Part shown: positions 1 through 8,606 of the stretch, in pieces
Numbering within the stretch: position 1 is the first letter of the stretch
Layout: each line of letters opens with the position of its first letter
From: an uncultured Actinomycetes bacterium
GTDB lineage: Bacteria > Actinomycetota > Acidimicrobiia > Acidimicrobiales > RAAP-2
Reading direction: 5' to 3'
Assembly: GCA_903825305.1 (NCBI GenBank)
Contig: CAIKAC010000023.1
Location: 237,717-301,716 of the forward strand
DNA length: 64,000 nucleotides
Translations under genes and position numbers: made by a program
Notes under the pieces: generated by a model
What the model was told of the DNA's origin: nothing
Databases searched by the model: none
What the model saw: only the letters and a program-made list of their open reading frames with translations

Positions 1-271
1 TGACGAGGTGGAGATTCGGACTCGTATAGGTGCCGACCCGCAGTCCTGCTTCGATCAACAAACTCGTGATCATCGCGGTCGTCGAACCCTTACCGTTCGT
101 GCCCGTGATGTGGATGCTGCGAATATCGCGCTGTGGATCACCAAGAACGCTCAGCGCCCCGTGCATACCCTCAAGACTGGGCAAGGCGCGTCGCGTCGGC
201 GTCACCCGCTCGTAATCGACATGGCTATCGAGCCACGCCAAAGCATCGGTCAGGGAAGAAAACTGATTCAA
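1..271 (-). CDS. folC: Folylpolyglutamate synthase / dihydrofolate synthase, N-terminal part
   Basis: The gene runs off the left edge, so only about 90 N-terminal residues are visible. The minus-strand reading contains DALAWLDSHVDYERV and then the ATP-binding P-loop HITGTNGKGSTT, followed by AGLRVGTYTSPNLHLV. These are hallmarks of the Mur-ligase-like FolC family, which adds glutamate to folates in the cytoplasm. The start is uncertain: there is no ATG or GTG, so a TTG 13 bases after the clpX stop is the best candidate, and it has no clear ribosome binding site. It follows clpX closely and is probably cotranscribed with it. Confidence 0.85.
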   Translation of the reverse strand, partial: MNQFSSLTDALAWLDSHVDYERVTPTRRALPSLEGMHGALSVLGDPQRDIRSIHITGTNGKGSTTAMITSLLIEAGLRVGTYTSPNLHLV

Positions 272-284
272 GGTGTTGACAGGG

Positions 285-1553
285 TTACGAAGCTTGGCGG
301 CGTGCCCGAGGCGACTTCTTCTTCTCGTGAGGCACGAGCGTCGGGGCGACGCGGTCACGCACGACTGCTGCATCGATGACCACTTTGGAAATATCATCGC
401 GGCTTGGCAGGTCGTACATCAAATCAAGCAACACTTCTTCAAGGATGGCTCGCAGGCCTCGAGCACCCGTGCCGCGAAGCAAGGCTTGATCAGCCACGGC
501 CTCAAGAGCGTCAGCCGAGAACTCAAGTTCAACGCCATCGAGCAAAAAGACGCGCTGGTATTGCTTGATGAGCGCGTTCTTGGGTTCGGTGAGGATTTCA
601 ACCAACATCTCTTGATTGAGTGGCGAGACGGCCGATACCACCGGGAGTCGTCCAATGAATTCTGGGATAAGTCCGAACTTGATGAGGTCTTCGGGCAATA
701 CGTTGCGCAGCACGTCTGGATCGTCAGCATCAATGCGGCCAACCTCGGCACGGAATCCAATCGACTTGCGACCAACGCGCTGCGAGATGACCGAATCAAG
801 ACCAGCAAAGGCTCCACCGCAAATGAACAAAATATTGGTGGTATCAATCGTCAAGAATTCCTGGTGCGGATGCTTTCTTCCGCCCTGGGGTGGTACTGAC
901 GCCGTGGTTCCTTCGAGGATCTTGAGAAGCGCTTGCTGAACGCCTTCACCCGAAACATCACGCGTGATGGAGGGGTTTTCAGATTTGCGTGCCACCTTGT
1001 CGATTTCGTCGATGTAGATGATGCCCTTTTCAGCGCGAGCAATGTCGAAATCAGCAGCTTGAATCAGTTTCAGCAAAATATTTTCGACGTCTTCACCCAC
1101 ATAGCCTGCCTCGGTCAACGCGGTCGCATCGGCAATGGCAAATGGCACATTCAACATTCGAGCCAAGGTCTGGGCCAACAGAGTTTTGCCACAGCCTGTA
1201 GGGCCAAGCAACAAAATGTTTGACTTCGCCAATTCGATACCGTCATCACCCTTAGGCGACGCCTCTACGCGCTTGTAGTGGTTGTAAACGGCAACCGAAA
1301 GCACTTTCTTTGCGCTCTCTTGACCCACGATGTAGTCGTTGAGGAAATCGAAAATTTCTCGAGGCTTGGGAAGATCTTCGAGCGAGAGTTCCGGCGTCTC
1401 GGACAACTCCTCAGCGATGATGTCATTGCACAGGTCGATGCATTCATCGCAGATGTACACCGAAGGGCCCGCAATTAGCTTCTTCACTTGTTTCTGGGTC
1501 TTGTTGCAAAAACTGCACTTCACCAGCTCAACGGACTCGCCGAACTTTGCCAT
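285..1553 (-). CDS. clpX: ATP-dependent Clp protease ATP-binding subunit ClpX
   Basis: Full-length 422-residue AAA+ unfoldase that feeds substrates to ClpP in the cytosol. It has an N-terminal C4 zinc finger (C13, C16, C35, C38), Walker A GPTGCGKT at residues 117-124, Walker [10 protein letters not shown] near 179-187, and the pore-loop/RKH region [10 protein letters not shown]. The ATG start follows a strong GGGAGGGG ribosome binding site. It lies 64 bases downstream of clpP and in the same direction, matching the common actinobacterial order tig-clpP-clpX. Confidence 0.98.
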   Translation of the reverse strand: MAKFGESVELVKCSFCNKTQKQVKKLIAGPSVYICDECIDLCNDIIAEELSETPELSLEDLPKPREIFDFLNDYIVGQESAKKVLSVAVYNHYKRVEASPKGDDGIELAKSNILLLGPTGCGKTLLAQTLARMLNVPFAIADATALTEAGYVGEDVENILLKLIQAADFDIARAEKGIIYIDEIDKVARKSENPSITRDVSGEGVQQALLKILEGTTASVPPQGGRKHPHQEFLTIDTTNILFICGGAFAGLDSVISQRVGRKSIGFRAEVGRIDADDPDVLRNVLPEDLIKFGLIPEFIGRLPVVSAVSPLNQEMLVEILTEPKNALIKQYQRVFLLDGVELEFSADALEAVADQALLRGTGARGLRAILEEVLLDLMYDLPSRDDISKVVIDAAVVRDRVAPTLVPHEKKKSPRARRQAS

Positions 1554-1617
1554 TACGCCCCCCTCCCGTCTCTCAGGTTGGATCTCTCGTGGGTCAAGCC
1601 TAGGCCGACCCGACGCT

Positions 1618-2238
1618 CTAGGCGGACATATCCCGGGCGGTGATTACTTCATCAACCACGCCATATTCAACAGCCTCCGCGGCGGTCAAAATAAAGTCTC
1701 GGTCGGTGTCAGCGGCCACTTTCTCGGCTGTGGTTCCCGTGTCTTGCGCCAACATTTCGTTGAGCAGATCACGCATCCGGAGAATTTCTTTGGCCTGAAT
1801 CTCAACGTCTGAGGCCTGACCACCGGCTCCACCCCATGGTTGGTGCAGCAAAATTCGAGCGTGGGGCAACGCGAAGCGCTTGCCCTTGGTGCCTGCAGCC
1901 AACAACACCGCGGCCGCTGATGCAGCCTGGCCAAAGCAGAACGTGGATACATCGGGACGGATGAACTTCATGGTGTCGTAAATCGCCATGAGTCCGGTGA
2001 TGTCTCCACCAGGAGAATTGATGTAGAGGTGAATGTCCTTATCGGGATCTTCCGATTCCAAAAACAGCAGCTGGGCGCAAATCAGGTTCGCCACGGTGTC
2101 ATCCACCGGAGTTCCCAGAAAGACAATCCGCTCCTTGAGGAGTCGCGAGTACAAGTCGTAGGACCGCTCTCCACGGCTCGAAGACTCAACAACGGTAGGA
2201 ACGAGATAGTTCTTGGGGCTCAGGTTTTCGTTGATCAT
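1618..2238 (-). CDS. clpP: ATP-dependent Clp protease proteolytic subunit ClpP
   Basis: A 206-residue serine peptidase of family S14. The catalytic triad is Ser107 (in GQAASAAA), His132 (in ARILLHQP) and Asp181 (in DTDRDFIL), spaced exactly as in E. coli ClpP. The oligomerisation region YINSPGGD is intact. The ATG overlaps the tig stop by four bases (ATGA), implying translational coupling. Only one clpP lies here; many actinobacteria carry two adjacent copies, so a second would have to be elsewhere. Confidence 0.97.
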   Translation of the reverse strand: MINENLSPKNYLVPTVVESSSRGERSYDLYSRLLKERIVFLGTPVDDTVANLICAQLLFLESEDPDKDIHLYINSPGGDITGLMAIYDTMKFIRPDVSTFCFGQAASAAAVLLAAGTKGKRFALPHARILLHQPWGGAGGQASDVEIQAKEILRMRDLLNEMLAQDTGTTAEKVAADTDRDFILTAAEAVEYGVVDEVITARDMSA

Positions 2239-3566
2239 GATTCCTCCTCGTCGCCCGCATTGCGCTTGAGCAACTCTCGATCAATGCTCTTGCCCTCTTC
2301 GTCTACCACCTCAACGTGCTCGAGCAACCACGCACTCGCCTTGTTCTTGGCGATTTCAGCTCGAACCGCCACCGTGCGGCCATTCTCGTCAAGTTGTTCA
2401 CGAAGGCGCTGCGGCGTGGTGGAGAACTGTTCGGCCAACTTCGCAATCTCTTCGTCGAGCTCGTCGCTGCTCACCGAGAGGTTCTCTGCGGCAGCCAATG
2501 CACGAAGCGCGAGATCAATCTTGACGGCTTGCGCTGACTCTCCCCTGAGCGATGCCACGAGATCCTCACCGGTTTGGTTGGTGGCCGTCAAGAACTGCTC
2601 GATGGTCAACTTCTGGTTTTCCAAGCGGTGGCCGAGATCATGAAGCCGTTCATTGACTTCGGCATCGACCAAAACATCGGGAACGTCTTCGTCATCCACA
2701 AGACCTGCCAAGGCTCCCAAGGCTGATTCTCGCAAGGTGAATTGAGCTTGCATGATCTTCACGCGACCGAGACGATCCGCAATGTCGTTTCGCAGTGCCT
2801 CAACTGTGGTGAACTCAGAGGCTTCAGCGGCCCATTCATCGGTGAGATCGGGCAGTACTTTTTCTTGAACCGTCGAAATCTTCACCTCAAAGGTGACCTC
2901 AGTGTCGTCTGGCATCTTCGAGGTGACCGATACGTTTTCGCCCGATTTAAGGCCACGAAGTGCTTCATCGAGTTCTTCAACGATGGTGCCCGAACCCACC
3001 TCGTAGAGGTAGTCCGACACATCAGCGACGACGTTACCTTCTGCATCTTTTCCGACAAGGTCAATCGTCACGACGTCCTTGGCCGCAATGGGGCGAGCAA
3101 CTTCCGTCAACTCGCCATCATTTTCTCGCAAACGATCGACCTGCGCATCGATGTCCGACTCAGCGACCTCGATGGCGGGCACGGTGGCCACGAGGCCTGC
3201 GTAGCCAGGAATCGAAACGGTCGGCCGGACCTCCACGATTGCTTCAAAAGAAACGGGGCCGCTCTCTTCGCCTGCCGTGATGTCAATCTCCGGAGACGCG
3301 ATTGGGTCGATGTCGGCATCGACAATGGCGCGCGCGTAGAAGGTCGGTAGCGATTCGCGCAACGCTTCAGAACGAAGGGCACCAGCACCACCCATGCGTG
3401 CTTCAAGCACGCGACGTGGTGCTTTCCCGGGTCGGAACCCAGGGATGCGAGCCGAACGGCTGATCTCCTTTACGACCTCATCGAGGGCCTTGTCGAGTTC
3501 GGTCTCATCGACCTCTACCGTCAACTTGACCTTGTTGTCTTCCATGGATTCAGCAGTAGCGCGCAT
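2235..3566 (-). CDS. tig: Trigger factor (ribosome-associated chaperone / peptidyl-prolyl isomerase)
   Basis: 443 residues with the three trigger-factor regions: an N-terminal ribosome-binding domain carrying the signature [11 protein letters not shown] (about residues 41-51), an FKBP-like isomerase domain at about 160-240 ([30 protein letters not shown]), and a helical C-terminal chaperone domain with an acidic tail. The first ATG gives the usual N-terminal strand ahead of [11 protein letters not shown]; a second ATG at residue 8 is an alternative. Neither has a strong ribosome binding site. First gene of the tig-clpP-clpX-folC run. Confidence 0.96.
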   Translation of the reverse strand: MRATAESMEDNKVKLTVEVDETELDKALDEVVKEISRSARIPGFRPGKAPRRVLEARMGGAGALRSEALRESLPTFYARAIVDADIDPIASPEIDITAGEESGPVSFEAIVEVRPTVSIPGYAGLVATVPAIEVAESDIDAQVDRLRENDGELTEVARPIAAKDVVTIDLVGKDAEGNVVADVSDYLYEVGSGTIVEELDEALRGLKSGENVSVTSKMPDDTEVTFEVKISTVQEKVLPDLTDEWAAEASEFTTVEALRNDIADRLGRVKIMQAQFTLRESALGALAGLVDDEDVPDVLVDAEVNERLHDLGHRLENQKLTIEQFLTATNQTGEDLVASLRGESAQAVKIDLALRALAAAENLSVSSDELDEEIAKLAEQFSTTPQRLREQLDENGRTVAVRAEIAKNKASAWLLEHVEVVDEEGKSIDRELLKRNAGDEEES

Positions 3567-3620
3567 AAGAAGGTCAAGTCTACCGGTGTCGCCTCCACCC
3601 GGAGTACGGCACCCAAGGCC

Positions 3621-4451
3621 TCATGGGACCACATTGATGGCGTCAAAAAAGTCCCGCATCACCGCAGCGTCGCCTGAGATCTCCACCCCAGGGCTCCCGA
3701 GCGCCACCTCAGTCGAGATGCGGCCACAAAACCTCAAGAGCAAGACCTGAGCTGGCAGTGAAATGCGCGAGCGGACCGTTCCCTCAGCACCGACGACCCG
3801 CCCATCTTGGTTCGCCCACGAGTGTTCTGGCTGCGGCCGGTCGACAAGGTCAACGATCAGCGATTCACCCGTTTTCAACAGGTTGCTGCGGCCGAGGGCT
3901 CCGGGGATGGCCAAGAGTGCTCGCTCAATAGAGACCTGTTCACCAAGAGCGTCGGGTTCAGGCTCCATCCCGAGCGCGCGCCGAATATCAAGTTCGTGCA
4001 TGAACGAATCAAAGAGTCGGATCTTCAACATCTCCGCCATAGGCCTCTCGCCCACAGGCGTCCACGTCAACGACGCGAAGTCTTCTGCTGTCGCAGCATT
4101 GAGGCTTCGCAAGCGGCGTTGCGTCACTTCAATGAATTCATCGCGAGCCTTATCGCCACCTGCTGGGCGACGGCTCAGAATCCACTGCTCATTCCACTCG
4201 CCAATGGGATTTTTGACATGAGCCAATGCGCCGACATCGCCCGAGGGGGGAGTTTCTCCCTCGATTTGTCGCTCGATACCGATGATGTGTACGAGTTGGT
4301 CAGCCACATCCCAGCCAGGGCACTCAGTTGGTGTAGCCCATTGCTCCTTGGAAAGGCCGTGGGTGATGTCAGCCATTGATTTCCATACGCGACCCAGAGC
4401 AGCGATCGTCTCGAGAGTAGAGGGCGTTTCCATGTATTGGACCCTACTCAT
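3621..4451 (-). CDS. Maleylpyruvate isomerase-like / DinB-superfamily protein (mycothiol-associated type)
   Basis: 276 residues. The N-terminal half has the four-helix pattern of the MDMPI_N/DinB fold: SMADITHGLSKEQWATPTECPGWDVADQLVHI, with the conserved CPGWDV turn and a histidine that in the family helps bind a divalent metal. The C-terminal half looks like the usual sterol-carrier-like domain. Family members use mycothiol in thiol transfer or isomerisation, but the substrate cannot be read here. An alternative start is the ATG at residue 7. It stands alone between tig and the divergent DUF5679 gene. Confidence 0.75.
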   Translation of the reverse strand: MSRVQYMETPSTLETIAALGRVWKSMADITHGLSKEQWATPTECPGWDVADQLVHIIGIERQIEGETPPSGDVGALAHVKNPIGEWNEQWILSRRPAGGDKARDEFIEVTQRRLRSLNAATAEDFASLTWTPVGERPMAEMLKIRLFDSFMHELDIRRALGMEPEPDALGEQVSIERALLAIPGALGRSNLLKTGESLIVDLVDRPQPEHSWANQDGRVVGAEGTVRSRISLPAQVLLLRFCGRISTEVALGSPGVEISGDAAVMRDFFDAINVVP

Positions 4452-4550
4452 CCGATGTCTGGACTGTCGAGAGTTCGAGCGGTATCGTCAGACCAATCCC
4501 GGACGTCACCGGAGAACCCGGAGTCCGAAGGGATTGCCTAGGGGGGAACC

Positions 4551-4703
4551 ATGGCAACGTACAACGGCTACTGCGTTAAGTGTCGCGACAAGCGAGACTT
4601 CGACGGCCAAGAGGTGGAGCTGGCCAACGGCCGCCGAGCAGCCCAAGGGTCGTGTCCGACCTGCGGAACCAAGATGAATCGCATCTTGGGAAAGAAGACC
4701 TGA
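4551..4703 (+). CDS. DUF5679-type zinc-ribbon mini-protein
   Basis: A 50-residue ORF beginning MATYNGYCVKCRDKRDF and ending in GTKMNRILGKKT. It carries two paired-cysteine knuckles, CVKC and CPTC, typical of a small zinc ribbon, and matches the pattern of DUF5679 proteins common in actinobacteria. The ATG follows a purine-rich AGGGGGGAACC ribosome binding site. It is transcribed away from the DinB-like gene and lies just before tRNA-Pro. The function is unknown; nucleic-acid binding is only a guess from its basic, zinc-ribbon character. Confidence 0.8.
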   Translation: MATYNGYCVKCRDKRDFDGQEVELANGRRAAQGSCPTCGTKMNRILGKKT

Positions 4704-4774
4704 GTCAGGCAAATTCTCTTGGTGCGTTCGGGCGGCTAGCCTCTGTTGGCTGATGTCCAGCAATGGGCAAGCTA

Positions 4775-4851
4775 CGGGGAGTGGCGCAGCTTGGTAGCGC
4801 GCCTGCTTTGGGAGCAGGAGGTCGAGGGTTCGAGTCCCTTCTCCCCGACCA
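4775..4851 (+). tRNA. tRNA-Pro (anticodon TGG)
   Basis: A 77-base cloverleaf with acceptor CGGGGAG/CTCCCCG, encoded CCA, D-arm GCGCAGCTTGGTAGCGC, anticodon loop TTTGGGA (TGG) and T-arm GAGGGTTCGAGTCCCTT. The unusual 5' C is normal for bacterial tRNA-Pro. Confidence 0.97.
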
Positions 4852-4853
4852 GT

Positions 4854-5717
4854 TCAGACTGACGACGGCTGAGGCTTTTTCGCGGCCGGGCGAGCACTCG
4901 GTGTGCGAGCAAACAGCGTCAAGGTGACGGCCAAGAATCCCACCCACACGATGGCTTGAAGGACGGTGGGGCTCTGGGCATAGCCAAAGAGCACGTGGAG
5001 AATATCGCCAAGCGAGCTGTTTTCGCTGATGATCGAGCCGCTGCGCCACAGCGGTTGCATGCCAACGGAGATCCACCCCAGTTGCTGCATGTTTTCAATC
5101 GCATCGACAAGCAGACCGGCGGCAAAAATCAAGAGCACGATGCCGAGCACCAAAAAGAAGCGGCGCAAATTGATTTTTGCACCCAGTTTGAACACCGCAT
5201 AGGCCAGCACCATGGACACACCAAGACCTGCCACGGCCCCGAGAATCATCCAGGGTGAATGTCCTGACACCGGAGACTGTGACGTCGATGCAAACACAAT
5301 GGCCAACATGAAGATCATGGTTTCAAGACCCTCTCGGCCAACACTCAAGAATGCGAGCAACGCCATGGCAAAGCGTGATCCGCTCGTTAAGGCCTCCGAA
5401 CCCTTTTCTTCGAGATCGAGTGAAATGCGTCTGCCATGCGAGCGCATCCAAAAGGTCATGTAGGTCAGCGACACGGTGGCCATGAGAAAGGTCACCGTCT
5501 CAAAAATCGTTTGGCCCGTGGAGCCGACAAAGCCAGAAACCGTGAGGTAGATCACGATGCCCACGGCCGTGATCACCGCAATGGCACTGCCCACGCCCAC
5601 GAAGACGTCTTTGAAGTATTTGCGCTGACCACTTCGATCAAGGAAGCTCAGGAGTACCGAGACGATCAGTGCTGCTTCGAAGCCTTCACGTAAGAAGATG
5701 ACGAAGCTCGCGATCAC
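4854..5717 (-). CDS. FTR1-family iron permease
   Basis: 287 residues, a polytopic membrane protein with about seven hydrophobic segments. Two RExxE iron-binding motifs are visible: FLREGFEAALIV near the N-terminus and GREGLETMIFML mid-protein, as in yeast Ftr1p and bacterial EfeU. The reading frame stays open upstream into the tRNA-Arg gene, but family alignment and AAAGGA seven bases upstream support the GTG start used here. No EfeO or EfeB partner is adjacent, so it appears to be an orphan permease. A putative iron-responsive box overlaps its promoter. Confidence 0.88.
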   Translation of the reverse strand: MIASFVIFLREGFEAALIVSVLLSFLDRSGQRKYFKDVFVGVGSAIAVITAVGIVIYLTVSGFVGSTGQTIFETVTFLMATVSLTYMTFWMRSHGRRISLDLEEKGSEALTSGSRFAMALLAFLSVGREGLETMIFMLAIVFASTSQSPVSGHSPWMILGAVAGLGVSMVLAYAVFKLGAKINLRRFFLVLGIVLLIFAAGLLVDAIENMQQLGWISVGMQPLWRSGSIISENSSLGDILHVLFGYAQSPTVLQAIVWVGFLAVTLTLFARTPSARPAAKKPQPSSV

Positions 5718-5760
5718 CGGCGAATCCTTTCGTGCGCACCAGCATTTCTGGCACCCAATA

Positions 5761-5790
5761 ATTTTAGGTGACCCTAACTTAATGGTGCAA
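5761..5790 (-). promoter_or_regulatory. Promoter of the FTR1 gene
   Basis: On the minus strand a -35-like TTGCAC is followed after 18 bases by TAAAAT, a good sigma-70-type -10, about 45 bases before the GTG start of the iron permease. The spacer and -10 are covered by the iron box described separately. Confidence 0.5.
5764..5782. promoter_or_regulatory. Putative IdeR/DtxR iron box
   Basis: The 19 bases TTAGGTGACCCTAACTTAA agree with the published IdeR consensus (TTAGGTTAGGCTAACCTAA) at 15 of 19 positions by direct comparison. The box sits over the promoter of the FTR1 permease, where an iron-loaded repressor would block transcription. The regulator itself is not in the window. Confidence 0.6.
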
Positions 5791-5810
5791 GCGCGTACAC
5801 CGCGACATCG

Positions 5811-5887
5811 TGGTGCCCCCGGCAGGAGTCGAACCCGCAACCTGGTGGGTAGAAGCCACCCGCTCTATCCAGTTGAGCTACAGGGGC
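5811..5887 (-). tRNA. tRNA-Arg (anticodon TCT)
   Basis: Minus-strand cloverleaf of 77 bases: acceptor GCCCCTG/CGGGGGC (one T-G pair), anticodon stem GGTGG/CCACC around loop CTTCTAC (anticodon TCT), T-arm GCGGGTTCGACTCCTGC, and encoded CCA. Confidence 0.95.
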
Positions 5888-5967
5888 GCAGCCAACAAGC
5901 ACCCACGATAGGCCACGAAATCGCGATCACAGCAGTGGTGGTGTCCTGTGGCAAACTAAAAGGCCTT

Positions 5968-6045
5968 GGTGGGCGTAGCTCAGGTGGTTAGAGCGCCAGG
6001 TTGTGGCCCTGGAGGCCGGGGGTTCAAGTCCCCTCGTTCACCCCA
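5968..6045 (+). tRNA. tRNA-His (anticodon GTG)
   Basis: Cloverleaf with anticodon stem CCAGG/CCTGG and loop TTGTGGC (anticodon GTG). The extra 5' G at position -1 is genome-encoded and faces C73, the identity element of bacterial tRNA-His. CCA is encoded. Confidence 0.96.
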
Positions 6046-6048
6046 CGC

Positions 6049-6087
6049 CACCGTGGCCCTCATGGATATTCCATGGGGGCCACGGTG
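6049..6087 (+). terminator. Long hairpin after tRNA-His
   Basis: A 17-base-pair stem (CACCGTGGCCC... pairing with ...GGGGCCACGGTG, one G-T pair) around loop ATATT, directly after the tRNA-His CCA end and before the aldehyde dehydrogenase. There is no long T-run, so it may be a weak terminator or a processing signal. Confidence 0.55.
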
Positions 6088-6118
6088 ACCATTCGTCTCT
6101 AGTTCAGGGGGTGCCGAC

Positions 6119-7534
6119 ATGGAGACTTCGAAGCTCTACATCAACGGCTCATTTGTTCCTTCCACCGGCACCGATCGCATCGACGTGATTGATTCAGCCA
6201 CCGAGGAAGTCATGGGATGGATTCCGGCTGGAACCGTGGCCGATGTTGATCTGGCCGTGAAATCTGCCGCTGATGCGCAACCCGAGTGGGCGGCACTCCC
6301 CCAGCACGAGCGTTCTCGCCACCTGATGGCGCTCCATGATGAACTCAGTAACCAAGCCGAGTTCTTCACCACGCTCATTGCTCGCGAAGTCGGTACGCCC
6401 ATCAAGTTGGGACAGTTCGTTCAAGTGGGGGTCGCCATCGCGGCCATCAAAGATGCGGTTGATGAGTTGGAAGCATTTGCCTGGGAAACCCCCTTGGCGA
6501 ATTCCACCATTGTCCGCGAGCCCATCGGTGTTGTTGGCGCAATCACGCCGTGGAATTACCCCCTCTATCAAATCCTTCTCAAGATTGCCCCTGCCATGGC
6601 TGTTGGTTGCAGCGTGGTCTTAAAGTCCTCAGAAGTGGCTCCGCTCAATGCATTCGTCATCGCAGAAGCGATTGACCGAGTTGGTTTTCCTCCTGGCGTA
6701 TTCAATCTTGTTACCGGCTTTGGCCCTGTCGTCGGCGAAGCACTCGCGAGTCATCCCCTCGTTGATGCCATCTCGTTCACCGGCTCTACGCGAGCCGGCA
6801 AACGGGTGATGCAACTTGGCGCAGAGACGATCAAGCGGGTCAATCTGGAACTCGGTGGCAAGTCAGCGTGCGTGATTCTCGATGACGCCACCATGACCAA
6901 AGCCGTCAGCAGTGGCGTCAACAATGTGTTGTTGAATTCGGGACAAACCTGTGCTGCGTGGACACGGATGATCGTGCCTCGAAGCCGGCTCGCAGAGATT
7001 GAGGGCATGGCCGTTGAGGCCATGGCCAAATTTGCTCCGGGCAGTCCCTTTGCTGATGGCAAAGTCATTGGTCCGCTGGTGTCGGCCGCGCAACGCGACC
7101 GCGTTCGCGAATACATCAAGGGCGCTCAGGACGAAGGGGCTCGCCTCTTGCTTGGGGGTAGCGAACAACCACAAGACCTCGAGTCTGGATATTTTGTTCT
7201 GCCCACCATCTTCACCGATGTGACCCCAGACATGACAATTGCGCGCGAAGAAGTTTTCGGACCGGTCCTTTCCATCATGGCCGTCGACGACGACGACGAG
7301 GCAATCGCATTGGCCAATGCAACGCCCTATGGTCTCCATGGCGGCGTCTGGTCTGAAGATCTTGAGCGCGCCGAGCGCGTTGCTCGAGCCATGAAGACGG
7401 GTCAAGTAGACATCAATGGGGGCCGCTTTAATCCCCTCGCCCCCTTTGGCGGTTACCGCCAAAGCGGCAATGGCCGAGAGCGCGGCCACTACGGCTTAGA
7501 AGAATTCTTGGAGATCAAGGCGATACAGCACTAA
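6119..7534 (+). CDS. NAD(P)-dependent aldehyde dehydrogenase
   Basis: 471 residues of the ALDH superfamily, oxidising an aldehyde to the acid in the cytoplasm. Visible features: the N-terminal fragment KLYINGSFV, the Rossmann nucleotide-binding stretch ITPWNYPL and LKSSEVAPL, the FTGSTRAGKRV turn, the general-base region LELGGKSA, the catalytic Cys278 in NSGQTCAAW, and the C-terminal FGGYRQSGNGRE. A CAGGGGGTG ribosome binding site precedes the ATG. It stands between two tRNA genes and looks monocistronic. The substrate is not predictable. Confidence 0.93.
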   Translation: METSKLYINGSFVPSTGTDRIDVIDSATEEVMGWIPAGTVADVDLAVKSAADAQPEWAALPQHERSRHLMALHDELSNQAEFFTTLIAREVGTPIKLGQFVQVGVAIAAIKDAVDELEAFAWETPLANSTIVREPIGVVGAITPWNYPLYQILLKIAPAMAVGCSVVLKSSEVAPLNAFVIAEAIDRVGFPPGVFNLVTGFGPVVGEALASHPLVDAISFTGSTRAGKRVMQLGAETIKRVNLELGGKSACVILDDATMTKAVSSGVNNVLLNSGQTCAAWTRMIVPRSRLAEIEGMAVEAMAKFAPGSPFADGKVIGPLVSAAQRDRVREYIKGAQDEGARLLLGGSEQPQDLESGYFVLPTIFTDVTPDMTIAREEVFGPVLSIMAVDDDDEAIALANATPYGLHGGVWSEDLERAERVARAMKTGQVDINGGRFNPLAPFGGYRQSGNGRERGHYGLEEFLEIKAIQH

Positions 7535-7555
7535 AGCCTGCGCTAAAGTTGCTCC

Positions 7556-7630
7556 GCGCCTCTAGCTCAACGGCAGAGCAACGGACTCTTAATCCGCAGG
7601 TTTCGGGTTCGAATCCCGAGGGGCGCACCA
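7556..7630 (+). tRNA. tRNA-Lys (anticodon CTT)
   Basis: 75-base cloverleaf: acceptor GCGCCTC/GGGGCGC, anticodon loop CTCTTAA (anticodon CTT), T-arm TCGGGTTCGAATCCCGA, and encoded CCA. Confidence 0.95.
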
Positions 7631-7642
7631 CTGAACCGTGGT

Positions 7643-7680
7643 GCCGAGGGATTGGGGCACACGTCGCCCCAGTCCTCGGC
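7643..7680 (+). terminator. Hairpin after tRNA-Lys
   Basis: Stem GCCGAGG/CCTCGGC extended across a small internal loop by TGGGGC/GCCCCA, with loop ACACGTC, 13 bases after the tRNA end. No T-run follows, so termination is plausible but not certain. Confidence 0.4.
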
Positions 7681-7721
7681 CTCCGGTCAAGACACTCAGT
7701 GGCCTGGCTTACATTGGTCAC

Positions 7722-8579
7722 GTGAGGATTCTTGTAACCAATGACGACGGGATTCAAGCCCGAGGTATTCACCACCTCGTTCGAGCCCTCGATGCATGGT
7801 GTGCTCGAGATACTGAGCAGCACTCCATCATCGTGGTGGCACCCCAAAGTAATTGCACCGGTGCTGGTGCCTCAGTTGGCGAGGTCTATCACCGCGATAC
7901 CGTGAGCTACCAGCGCTACGAAATCCCAGGCGCTGAGCACATTGAAGCCTTCGGTGCAGATGCAACGCCTGCGCTGTGCACCTTCCTAGGAGTTCTCGGA
8001 GGCTTTGGAGAACGCCCCGATCTGGTGCTGTCGGGCATCAACATTGGCGTCAATGTCGGAAGGTCACTCCTGCACTCTGGAACCGTGGGGGCAGCACTGA
8101 CGGCGTCCCAACTCGGCCTTTCCGCCATGGCCGTTTCCATTCAAGCTGTCAAGCGTGCGCCCTATGACACGGCGGCCGCGGTGGCTATCGCGCTCTTGGA
8201 CGATCTGATTCAGGCGCCGCTGCGCAGCGTCTTCAACGTCAATGTTCCCGCCCTTGCGATCGAGGACCTCAAAGGCATTCGACAAGGGCGCATCTCTAAT
8301 GCCGGGATTATCAAGTCAGCCGATGAACCGACCAACGCCCACCAGCGCCTCGGTATGGGTGAAACCGGTGAAGTACGGCTACACCTGGGTACCTCTATTC
8401 CCGAACTCGGCGATGTCAGCGACGAGCGTCCTGACGACGATGGGGCACTGATCGCCGCTGGTTATGCCTCAGTATCTGCGGTTCGAACGATTTCGGAATC
8501 GACGGAGCAAGGAGTGGACGAGCTTTTGGGCGATGGAATCAAGCGTGCCGCCGCCAAACTGAATCTGCCCGCCACGTAG
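7722..8579 (+). CDS. surE: 5'/3'-nucleotidase SurE
   Basis: 285 residues from a GTG start chosen because the family begins directly with the strand RILVTNDDG, whose two aspartates coordinate the catalytic metal. Further SurE features are VVAPQSNCTGAGAS, LVLSGINIGVNVGRSLLHSGTVGAA and NVNVPALA. The enzyme dephosphorylates nucleoside monophosphates in the cytosol. The open frame extends upstream through the tRNA-Lys hairpin but that part is not family-like. It is followed after 27 bases by an aldo/keto reductase. Confidence 0.92.
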   Translation: MRILVTNDDGIQARGIHHLVRALDAWCARDTEQHSIIVVAPQSNCTGAGASVGEVYHRDTVSYQRYEIPGAEHIEAFGADATPALCTFLGVLGGFGERPDLVLSGINIGVNVGRSLLHSGTVGAALTASQLGLSAMAVSIQAVKRAPYDTAAAVAIALLDDLIQAPLRSVFNVNVPALAIEDLKGIRQGRISNAGIIKSADEPTNAHQRLGMGETGEVRLHLGTSIPELGDVSDERPDDDGALIAAGYASVSAVRTISESTEQGVDELLGDGIKRAAAKLNLPAT

Positions 8580-8606
8580 TCCGCGGTTTCGATTAAGTTT
8601 CCCGCC

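Noticed and set aside
5718..5840. Upstream extension of the FTR1 reading frame.
   Set aside because: It reads into the tRNA-Arg gene and across the promoter; the GTG with a ribosome binding site and family alignment are better.
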